Shown: positions 7,553 to 14,756 of the stretch, piece by piece
Layout of the letters: each line of letters starts with the position of its first letter
How positions within the stretch are numbered: position 1 is the stretch's first letter
Origin: an uncultured Lachnospiraceae bacterium
GTDB lineage: Bacteria; Bacillota; Clostridia; Lachnospirales; Lachnospiraceae
Assembly: GCA_902463835.1 (NCBI GenBank)
Contig: CABQGZ010000012.1
Span: 1 to 18,828, forward strand
Reading direction: 5' to 3'
Length of the DNA: 18,828 nt
Notes under the pieces: model-generated
Told to the model about the DNA's origin: nothing
Seen by the model: the letters and a program-made list of their open reading frames with translations, nothing else
Database searches by the model: none
Made by a program: the position numbers and the translations under genes

Positions 7553-10500
7553 GTGAAGAAGAAAACGATAATAACAGTATCGGCGATTGCGGCGGCAGTT
7601 GTTCTGATCGTGGCAGGAATTTTTGCCTGGCGTCTCCTGTCAAAGGACAAGCTGACGGTAGAGGTAAATACAGAATTTGACTTATCCACACTGGAAGGCT
7701 ATACCGATTACGCGGATCTTAAGATCACCTACCAGGGTGAGAAGGTGCCAGTGGAGAAAGAAAAGATTATTTTTGACAAGCTTGGCGTATATAAGGTCAG
7801 CGGAAAAGGGCTGAGATATGAGATCACAGCCGAGGATACCACGGCGCCGGTGGTTCAGCTTATGGGTTCTCTCATGAAGCTTCAGGCCACGGATGAGGTG
7901 GAGCTTCCGGAGGTTCGTGTGGTGGACAATTACGATGAGAGCATCAAGGATTATACCCTGAATGTGTACAGCGGCGAGACGGAGGTCTCCGTGGAGAATC
8001 AGGCCTTCTATGTGCCGGACTCCGGCGACTATGTAATCCGCATGTCGGCCAAGGATTCCTCGGGCAACCAGGGGAAAAATGAGAAGCTGATCCATGTCAC
8101 ACCCCTGTTTGACAAGAAGGTAAAGGTAGGAGAGGTGGTGGAGATACGCTCATCCTGGATCACCTATCTTCTGCCGGCGGGCAGCGGCCTGGAGGATTAT
8201 GATTTCTCCTACAAGATCTACCGGAACGGTACGCAGATGGATGCGGAGGACAACAAGTTCACGGCGGAGGGAAACTGCTATTATAATGTGTGCATTACCG
8301 CCTCATCCAAGAAGAATGAGGGTGAATCCTACAGCGGCTGGATCATCTTCGTGGAGGAGCATGCCAGAATGCTGACCTTCACCACCATGACCACCGACGA
8401 GGTGGGTGTTGCAGGCTATAATCTGATCTGTAATCCCTACGATCAGATTACGCGAGGCGTAAAGGATTACGGCGACGGAAGATTTGTCATGAACATGGAT
8501 GTGGATGTGGAGGATTTCCCGGCGAAGGACAATACGATCATGTTGGCCTGGCCGGTGGACGCCTGGGCGCTGCCTAAGGATATCACGGACTATGACGCTT
8601 CCTTCAGCATGACCTTGCGGGGGAAACTCAAGGCGAATACATCCTCCGCGGAATTTGTGGCTGGCGGGTACGATAACCAGGTGCAGAATATCCGTGTAGA
8701 GGGAGCGGACGGAGCTTTTGAATGTACCGAGCAGATTTCCACCGAGAAGGTGGCAGCCTTCACCGAGGGCGGCGTGACAAGAATCTATTACATATTGACC
8801 GTGCCCAAGGAGAAGCTGGCGGAGCTGGAGATCGAGATTGACAACTTCCAGCTGACGCCCAAGGCTCCGCCGATCTATACCGGTGAGGAGTATCTTCCAA
8901 AGGAACTGGGCGATCGTGTGGAACTGACGGAGGAGGATCTTGGACTTGCAGCTACGGATTGTCTGGGCGGAACAGTGCAGTCCATTGAGATTACGGGCGT
9001 GAAGCAGTTCGATGAAGATGTGCAGGGGAAGCGCAGAGAATTCAACGGAGATGCGCTGACCGAGAAAGGCATTTACTTTATTGCCTGCCATATTACCGAT
9101 TACTATGGCAATGAGGCGGACGCAGAGATGATTGTCAGCATCGGCATGGGAGTGCTGGATGTGAAAGCGCCTGTGATCACGGTGGATACCATCGACCATA
9201 TGGTACCGGCAGGAACGGTAATCGAACTGCGGGAAGATGGTATGGGAGACTACCTGACCATTGAAGATGAATCTCCCTGTAAGGTTACCTATCAGGTATA
9301 CCGGAATGGCAAGGAAGTGAAAGCAGGTTCCTCCATTACGGTGGGAGCTTACGACCGGTACGAGATCTACGTGACGGCAACGGACAGCTCGATCCTGGAG
9401 AATACGACGACAGGCTATATCCATTTCCTGGAGAATGGATTGAAAGGCTCTGTGGCTACCATGGATACCGATGATTACGAACCAATGAACTATGGCGGAG
9501 AATCACATTTGATACAGAATGGGATTTACCGGGGATTTTTCTATCCATTTGACTCAGAGGTAGCGATCGAGAATGGCAATCCATATCTGAAGCTGTTGCC
9601 AAGAAAAGCGGATGTGGATCGGCTGGAGATTCTGTTTCCATGTAACCCCAACGAGCGGGGCCTTACGGCAAGCTTTGATTTCAAGGTGGGTGGAACACTT
9701 TCTGGAAGACTTTCGGACAGCACCGTGCTTTTTGAAATTGACGGTCAGGCCATTACGGTGGCGGATATGAAAGCCGGCAAACGGTTCTCCTATACGACCT
9801 CCAACCTTTACAACCGTTTGCCGGATGAGACCGGGACGCGTACCCAGGCAGTATTTCTTGAAAACTGCGGGAATTTCCTGAAGGAAAAAGGACTCTATCT
9901 GTGCGTGGATAATATTCAGACGGAGAAGATGTTTGAGGATCTCTACAGTGAGTCCAACAGCTTCAATACCCTTGCTTTGAATAAGACAGGAATCGTTGTA
10001 AACAATAGCGACACTGTGCTTAAGCTGGTGGATACCAAACGGTATGAGCTCTCTTATGAGGTTTATCGAAATGGCTCAGAAAAGGTGAATAGCCGAAATA
10101 TCACTCGTTCGGGATACGAATATTACGAGGTGCATGTCAGGGTACTGCAGAAGGAAACAAAGCAGCTGCGCACCAGCTTCAAGATGACCTTCCAGTGGGA
10201 TGCGGATGTATTTATCACCATGGAGAACGGGGAAAAATGTTTCCGCGTGCCGGCGGCAAACGGCAATCCGGCCTACGATCAGCTGTTGGACGGCAGAGAT
10301 ACCTTCCTGATGGAAATGTTCCCATTCCTCGGTGAATTCAAAAAGGACGGACAGAATAATACATATCTGGCACTGACTCCTGCCGACCTTCGGGATGGCG
10401 CGGCACTGTCCATTATCAATATCAATGACGCTTCGGAGCACAGAGCGAATGTAGGATTTACCTTCTGGATTGAGGGAGATGTGTCAGGGCTTCCGGGAGA

Positions 10501-13381
10501 TACGTTGTTGGCGCTGGTAGGCAACACGGAGGTGCGGGCAAAGGATATCGGAACACGGTTTACCTACGAGAATAAGCTTACCTTTAACGGATGCTTCTCA
10601 GACGCGATTCAGATACGCAGCTATGATGTGCTGTATGAACGAGGACTGAAGCTTTGCGTTGACAATATATGGAGAAAGAAGATTGTGGAGGAGAATCTGT
10701 TCCAGGGGAAATACAGTGTTATAAACGTATGCGACAGCTTTTCCATAAACAGCAGCAGTATTGTCACAGACCGGGGCACGGCTCTTGCACTTTCCGACAG
10801 CAGTAAATTTGAACTTGTATGTGATGTGTACAAGAATGGCGCGGAGCAGGTTGGGGCCGCAGACATAAGACGCCAGGGAAATGATTTCTACAGCGTCAAT
10901 GTGAAGGTAAGAAATAAGAGTACCGGGAAGATACATGGCAGCTATGCGTTGATCTTTGCAGGAAAGACAGACAGCTTTGTCACATTGGAGCAGGGAGAGA
11001 AGTTCTACCGAATCCTTGCAAATGGCGAGAATCCGGCGTACGACCAGCTGGTGGACGTTCGGGATACCTTCCTGATGAATCTCTATCCCTTTATTGGAAG
11101 TATGAAGGAGGCAGATGGAAATACATTTATGGCTTTAAAGGCCAGCAAAATAACCGATGATTTGTCACTGTCCATCGTGAATATAGAGGATGCATCCGAA
11201 CACAGGGCTGACGTGGGCTTTACCTTCTGGATTGAGGGGGATGTGTCAGGAGTATCTGCCGAAAGTGTTGTGGCCAAGATCGGAGATGTGGTTGTCCGGG
11301 CAAGCGATGTGGGAAGAAAATTCTATTATCAGAATCAGCTTACCTTCAATGGCTGCTTTGCAGAAAACATTATGGTGGAGGACGCCAGACTGTTGGCAGA
11401 GCGGGGACTTACGCTGTGTATTGATAATGTATGGAGAACGAAGAATACATCGAAGCCGGAACTTCCAAGTGAGACAATCGTAAATGTCACCCTGGTTCCG
11501 GGTGGGGAAGCTGGAAGCTTTTGGATTCATCCAGACACACCGGATGATTTTTATCCCAATAACGGACAGGATGCCATCGGTTTGCCGCAGGCAGTTATGG
11601 GCGGAATCTATGTGAATGGAGAATTGAATCCCGGATGCAAGTTAGAAAAGTATGCCTGGGGAGACTACCGGTTAGTCCTGAATAAGCCGGCAGCGGAAGG
11701 TACGGTAGTTGTACTGGAGGGAAGCTATGGAAGAGGCAGTGACGATCCAGCCTACGGTGATGATTACAAGGTTAAGTATACGAAAGTCGTATTCCAGTAC
11801 AAGAATGGAAGCTGGAAAGAAGGCGCAGAGGAAGGACCGGAAGAGCCGGAGGAGCCGAAAGAAAAGACGTTAAATGTTGCATTGGTACCCGGCGAGGCAG
11901 CTGGAAGCCTTTGGATTCATCCAGACACACCGGATGATTTTTATCCCAATAACGGACAGGATGCCATCGGTTTGCCGCAGGTAATTACAGGCGGAATCTC
12001 TGTGAATGGAGAGCTGAATCCCGAATGTAGATTAGAAAAATATGCCTGGGGGGATTATCTGTTAATTCTGAACGAGGAAGCAGTGGAAGGAACGGTCGTT
12101 GTACTGGACGGAAGCTATGGAAGAAGCAGTGATGATCCCGCCTATGGTGATGATTACAAGGTCAAATTTAACAAGGCAATCTTCCAGTATACGGAAAGGT
12201 CATGGAAGCAGCTGGATGAGATTCCGGAAATACCGGAAGAGCCGAAGGAGACAACCGTAAATATTGCGCTGGTACCGGGCACAGAGGCAGGAAGCTTTTG
12301 GATGCATCCAGACATCCCGGATGATTTTCATCCAAATGCCGGTCAGGATGCCGTGGGCGCTCCGGCGGTAATTACAGGCGGAATCTATGTGAATGGGGAA
12401 TTGAATCCCGAATGTAGCCTGGAGAAATATGCCTGGGGAGATTATCGGTTAGTCTTAAACGAGGCAGCGGCAGAGGGAACAGTCGTTGTACTGGACGGAG
12501 TATATGGCAGAGGAATTGGAGATCCGGCCTATGGCGACAAGTATCAGGTTCGATATAATATGGCCATCTTCCAGTATACGGAAAGGTCATGGAAACAGCT
12601 GGATGAGATTCCCAAAGATCCGGAAGACACCGTAGACAAAACGTTAACAGTGACATTGGTACCTGGTGAAGCAGCTGGAAGCTTCTGGATTCATCCAGAT
12701 ACCCCGGATGATTTTTATCCCAATAACGGACAGGACGCTATCGGTATGCCGCAGGTAGTTACCGGCAGCATCTCCGTGAATGGAGAACTGAATTCCGAAT
12801 GCAGATTAGAAAAGTATGCCTGGGGAGATTATCAGTTAGTCTTAAACGAGGCAGCGGCAGAGGGAACGGTCGTTGTACTGGATGGAATCTATGGAAGAGG
12901 AAATGACGATCCTGCCCATGGTGATGATTACAGGGTAAAATTCAACAAGGCAATCTTCCAGTATACGGAAAGGTCATGGAAGCAGCTGGATGAGATTCCA
13001 GAGAAGCTGGAAATTAAGGCAGATGCGGAAGTAGATGTGAAATTGGACAATGGGGATGCCAGTAATCTCTGGATTATTGCTACGCCAGGGGACGATTTCT
13101 ATACGGCAGATACCTGGGCGGAGACCCAGGTGCCTGTTACCGGCGGCGTGTATGTGGATGGTATCCTGAATAACGGCTGCGTGTTGAAAAAGTTTAGTTG
13201 GGCCTATTATATTGCACTTGTGGACGGAGGAGTCACTGCTACAGAAGGTACTACGGTTGCCATAGACGGTATCTATGGACGGTGGCTTGGCGATCCGAAA
13301 TACGGCGATGACTATAAAGTGAAATTTAATAAGGCAACCTTCCGTTATACCAATGGAAAATGGGTAGAAAGTACAAGGTAA
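7553..13381 (+). CDS. Giant membrane-anchored multi-domain surface protein with five VLDG modules
   Basis: The product has 1942 residues from the GTG. A Lys-rich start and one hydrophobic segment (about 5-27) give a signal-anchor, with no lipobox and no LPXTG. The outer part is a chain of beta domains. Two Ig-like domains come first (about 30-186). Then come four pairs of an Ig-like domain containing 'Y[RK]NG' and a jelly-roll-like domain whose last strand ends in Asp-Asn: about 187-440, 536-792, 793-1043 and 1044-1297, with another Ig-like domain (about 440-534) after the first pair. The C-terminal third (1308-1942) is five ~115-residue VLDG modules joined by Pro/Glu-rich linkers. No catalytic domain is recognised. 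A long ligand-binding stalk, for glycan capture or adhesion, is the likely role (inference). The gene lies 26 bases after the lipoprotein gene and is followed by a hairpin. Confidence 0.94.
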   Translation: MKKKTIITVSAIAAAVVLIVAGIFAWRLLSKDKLTVEVNTEFDLSTLEGYTDYADLKITYQGEKVPVEKEKIIFDKLGVYKVSGKGLRYEITAEDTTAPVVQLMGSLMKLQATDEVELPEVRVVDNYDESIKDYTLNVYSGETEVSVENQAFYVPDSGDYVIRMSAKDSSGNQGKNEKLIHVTPLFDKKVKVGEVVEIRSSWITYLLPAGSGLEDYDFSYKIYRNGTQMDAEDNKFTAEGNCYYNVCITASSKKNEGESYSGWIIFVEEHARMLTFTTMTTDEVGVAGYNLICNPYDQITRGVKDYGDGRFVMNMDVDVEDFPAKDNTIMLAWPVDAWALPKDITDYDASFSMTLRGKLKANTSSAEFVAGGYDNQVQNIRVEGADGAFECTEQISTEKVAAFTEGGVTRIYYILTVPKEKLAELEIEIDNFQLTPKAPPIYTGEEYLPKELGDRVELTEEDLGLAATDCLGGTVQSIEITGVKQFDEDVQGKRREFNGDALTEKGIYFIACHITDYYGNEADAEMIVSIGMGVLDVKAPVITVDTIDHMVPAGTVIELREDGMGDYLTIEDESPCKVTYQVYRNGKEVKAGSSITVGAYDRYEIYVTATDSSILENTTTGYIHFLENGLKGSVATMDTDDYEPMNYGGESHLIQNGIYRGFFYPFDSEVAIENGNPYLKLLPRKADVDRLEILFPCNPNERGLTASFDFKVGGTLSGRLSDSTVLFEIDGQAITVADMKAGKRFSYTTSNLYNRLPDETGTRTQAVFLENCGNFLKEKGLYLCVDNIQTEKMFEDLYSESNSFNTLALNKTGIVVNNSDTVLKLVDTKRYELSYEVYRNGSEKVNSRNITRSGYEYYEVHVRVLQKETKQLRTSFKMTFQWDADVFITMENGEKCFRVPAANGNPAYDQLLDGRDTFLMEMFPFLGEFKKDGQNNTYLALTPADLRDGAALSIININDASEHRANVGFTFWIEGDVSGLPGDTLLALVGNTEVRAKDIGTRFTYENKLTFNGCFSDAIQIRSYDVLYERGLKLCVDNIWRKKIVEENLFQGKYSVINVCDSFSINSSSIVTDRGTALALSDSSKFELVCDVYKNGAEQVGAADIRRQGNDFYSVNVKVRNKSTGKIHGSYALIFAGKTDSFVTLEQGEKFYRILANGENPAYDQLVDVRDTFLMNLYPFIGSMKEADGNTFMALKASKITDDLSLSIVNIEDASEHRADVGFTFWIEGDVSGVSAESVVAKIGDVVVRASDVGRKFYYQNQLTFNGCFAENIMVEDARLLAERGLTLCIDNVWRTKNTSKPELPSETIVNVTLVPGGEAGSFWIHPDTPDDFYPNNGQDAIGLPQAVMGGIYVNGELNPGCKLEKYAWGDYRLVLNKPAAEGTVVVLEGSYGRGSDDPAYGDDYKVKYTKVVFQYKNGSWKEGAEEGPEEPEEPKEKTLNVALVPGEAAGSLWIHPDTPDDFYPNNGQDAIGLPQVITGGISVNGELNPECRLEKYAWGDYLLILNEEAVEGTVVVLDGSYGRSSDDPAYGDDYKVKFNKAIFQYTERSWKQLDEIPEIPEEPKETTVNIALVPGTEAGSFWMHPDIPDDFHPNAGQDAVGAPAVITGGIYVNGELNPECSLEKYAWGDYRLVLNEAAAEGTVVVLDGVYGRGIGDPAYGDKYQVRYNMAIFQYTERSWKQLDEIPKDPEDTVDKTLTVTLVPGEAAGSFWIHPDTPDDFYPNNGQDAIGMPQVVTGSISVNGELNSECRLEKYAWGDYQLVLNEAAAEGTVVVLDGIYGRGNDDPAHGDDYRVKFNKAIFQYTERSWKQLDEIPEKLEIKADAEVDVKLDNGDASNLWIIATPGDDFYTADTWAETQVPVTGGVYVDGILNNGCVLKKFSWAYYIALVDGGVTATEGTTVAIDGIYGRWLGDPKYGDDYKVKFNKATFRYTNGKWVESTR
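9929..11443 (+). repeat. Tandem Ig-plus-jelly-roll supermodule, two close copies in the giant protein
   Basis: Copy 1 is 9929-10681 and copy 2 is 10682-11443, each about 250 residues. Both contain a 'VY[RK]NG' Ig-like part followed by a jelly-roll-like part with 'NPAYDQL', 'RDTFLM', 'DASEHRA', 'GFTFWIEGDVSG', 'LTFNGCF' and a final Leu-Cys-[VI]-Asp-Asn strand. A more diverged version lies upstream at about 9158-9928. The copies are similar at DNA level, for instance around 10457-10492 and 11216-11251, which points to duplication. Confidence 0.85.
11474..13381 (+). repeat. Five tandem VLDG modules in the giant protein
   Basis: The modules are at 11474-11821, 11867-12214, 12251-12601, 12641-12988 and 13022-13381, with a period of 381-393 bases. 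Shared landmarks, in order, are 'LVPG', 'FWIHPD', 'DDFYPNNGQDA', 'GGI[YS]VNGEL', a single Cys, 'LEKYAWGDY', 'EGTVVVLDG.YGR', a Lys-Val-[KR]-[FY] strand and 'FQYTERSWKQL'. Module 5 is divergent and lacks the 'NNGQDA' stretch. The linkers are rich in Pro and Glu. Modules 1-4 are close in DNA, modules 1 and 2 sharing a 72-bp identical run (11520-11591 and 11910-11981). I do not recognise the family. Confidence 0.92.
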
Positions 13382-13433
13382 GACGGAAATAGGCGGAGTA
13401 TTGGCGATATAGTAAATGTGACAATTACAGTGG

Positions 13434-13465
13434 ATTGCGCCAGAGGGGGATTCCTCTGGCGCAAT
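13434..13465 (+). terminator. Perfect 13-bp stem-loop after the giant gene
   Basis: The arm 13434-13446 (ATTGCGCCAGAGG) and its exact complement at 13453-13465 enclose a 6-base loop. It stands 52 bases after the giant gene's stop. There is no run of T residues on either side, so it is not a classical intrinsic terminator. It could act as a 3' end stabiliser, an attenuator between the two halves of the locus, or a factor-dependent stop. Confidence 0.5.
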
Positions 13466-13510
13466 AGCTGGATTGTAATAAGAATGTTTCACATGGAGGT
13501 GAACAAAAGA

Positions 13511-13651
13511 ATGAGGTATGAAGAACCCAAAATGGATGTGGTGTGGCTGAGTGAGGAGGATGTATTTACAGGTGTGATCCAGGCCTCTGAAGTAGGTACT
13601 GGTAATGAGACGGATCTTCCAGTGCCGGGAGGAGATTGGGATTTAATGTGA
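13511..13651 (+). CDS. Small acidic peptide (46 aa) with YxxPxM start
   Basis: The predicted peptide has 46 residues, begins 'MRYEEPKMDVVWLSEEDVFT' and ends in a Gly/Pro/Asp-rich tail 'DLPVPGGDWDLM'. GGAGGTGA (13495-13502) lies 8 bases before the ATG, which is why I prefer this start over a longer in-frame reading from 13418 that would cross the hairpin. It is very acidic and has no Cys, no membrane segment and no signal peptide. Short peptides with a similar 'YE.P.M' N-terminus occur, as I recall, in other Clostridia, but I know no function. The Y-x-x-P-x-hydrophobic pattern resembles the leader motif of lasso-type peptides, yet no maturation enzyme is encoded in the window. It ends 18 bases before the cohesin-like gene and is probably cotranscribed with it. 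Confidence 0.7.
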   Translation: MRYEEPKMDVVWLSEEDVFTGVIQASEVGTGNETDLPVPGGDWDLM

Positions 13652-13669
13652 AAGGAGAGAAGAAAAATT

Positions 13670-14743
13670 ATGAATAGCAAGAGAAAGCGCGTTTGGATGA
13701 AACGGGCAGCCGCATGTATGTTGACAGCAATTGTAATAATGGCAGGAATAACTGTAAAACCAATGACAACAGATGCGGCAGAGAATCAGAATGATGAAGT
13801 CATCTATGAAGAATTGGAAATGAGCAGTTACTGGACTCCAGAGAAAAAGACTGCCCCGGTGAAGGATGGTTACGTATTTGGCGGTTGGTATCAGAACGAT
13901 GAGAGTGGTGAGAAAAAGGCAATTACTGAGGAGGGGGCAAAGGATTTTCAAGGACAGGCTTATGCCAAATTTGTCCCTGCTTATGTGTTGAGTGTAAAAG
14001 CGCAAATTCAGAGTGCTGCAGAAATCGGGAATGCAGATGCGACATATCTTCGACTTGTGACTGCTGTGGATTCTACGGATTATCAAAATATAAGCTTCGA
14101 TGTCTGGATCAATAATAAGATAAAGGTGCCGAATGTACCGGTTATCACAACTGTTTACAATAGTATAGAGAATTCGGAAGGAAAGATTACAGCAGCGAAT
14201 GCTTTTGGAGCGCCGGCTTCAAAACTTGCAGTGCTGAGATTGACACAGATAGCAAAAGTAAATTATCGGAAGATTATTTATGTGCGGCCTTACTGGACAA
14301 CCCTGGACGGAACCAAAGTGGAAGGCCTTACAAAATACCTTCGTGTGGAAGACGGCTTCCTTTCCAATAAGTACATCAGCGTGCCCATCAATCTTCTGGA
14401 GCAGAAAGAGGTGGCAGCGGGCGTTGTGGAGCTTTCCTACGCAGATTACAAGTATCAGCTGGAAGTTGCAAAAGACAGCAACGGAAATTATCTCATTGAC
14501 GCAGGGCGTGTATTGCCCTCCATGGAGTATTACGTGGACGAGGAAAAGGGCACTATCCGATTCCTGGGAAATGGAACGGTGGATGAGTATAAGAACGGGG
14601 AAGTGCTCTATGCAAATGTGCGTTTCCGGGTAAAAGACGGTGTTTCTCTTCCGAATACCCTTCTCTTCAAAATGCAGGAAGGGATGTTCTGTGATTGGAA
14701 AGAAAATGCCCAAAGCGTGAACGCCTGGGATTACCGCTATTGA
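13670..14743 (+). CDS. Secreted protein with Listeria-Bacteroides-type repeat and cohesin-like C-terminal domain
   Basis: This 357-residue protein has a signal peptide (basic start, hydrophobic 13-28, likely cleavage after 'TTDAA' near 36-37). Residues about 55-105 contain 'DGYVFGGWYQNDE' in the style of one InlB-type/Listeria-Bacteroides repeat. The middle (about 106-228) is an unrecognised beta-rich region. Residues about 234-350 look cohesin-like: 'ISVPINLL', a 'VAAGVVELSYADY' strand, 'LEVAKDSNG', 'GTIRFLGNG' and then 'GEVLYANVRFRVKDG', matching the order of cohesin beta strands, including the closing 'L....F.V' strand. Cohesins bind dockerins, and the next gene encodes one, so a pair is plausible (inference). 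AAAGGAG (13651-13657) lies 12 bases before the ATG. There is no cell-wall anchor signal, so retention at the surface is unexplained. Confidence 0.92.
   Translation: MNSKRKRVWMKRAAACMLTAIVIMAGITVKPMTTDAAENQNDEVIYEELEMSSYWTPEKKTAPVKDGYVFGGWYQNDESGEKKAITEEGAKDFQGQAYAKFVPAYVLSVKAQIQSAAEIGNADATYLRLVTAVDSTDYQNISFDVWINNKIKVPNVPVITTVYNSIENSEGKITAANAFGAPASKLAVLRLTQIAKVNYRKIIYVRPYWTTLDGTKVEGLTKYLRVEDGFLSNKYISVPINLLEQKEVAAGVVELSYADYKYQLEVAKDSNGNYLIDAGRVLPSMEYYVDEEKGTIRFLGNGTVDEYKNGEVLYANVRFRVKDGVSLPNTLLFKMQEGMFCDWKENAQSVNAWDYRY
14369..14719 (+). other. Cohesin-like domain coding region
   Basis: This encodes residues about 234-350 of the 357-residue secreted protein. The strand pattern, the hydrophobic spacing and the final 'VLYANVRFRVKDG' resemble type I cohesins and the related carbohydrate-binding superfamily. 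The call rests on pattern reading alone. A bacterial Ig-like or CBM2/CBM3-like fold is the alternative. Confidence 0.5.
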
Positions 14744-14756
14744 TGGGAGGTAGAGA

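Noticed and set aside
8303..9424. 373-codon open frame on the minus strand inside the giant gene
   Set aside because: Antisense shadow of a repetitive coding sequence. It is His/Arg-rich with no recognisable domain.
11474..13381. CRISPR-like or tandem DNA array
   Set aside because: The ~385-bp period is a coding module repeat in frame, with variable linkers. There are no short repeats with unique spacers.
13418..13510. Longer 77-residue version of the small peptide
   Set aside because: It would run through the 13-bp hairpin and has no ribosome binding site at 13418. The GGAGGTGA before 13511 marks the real start.
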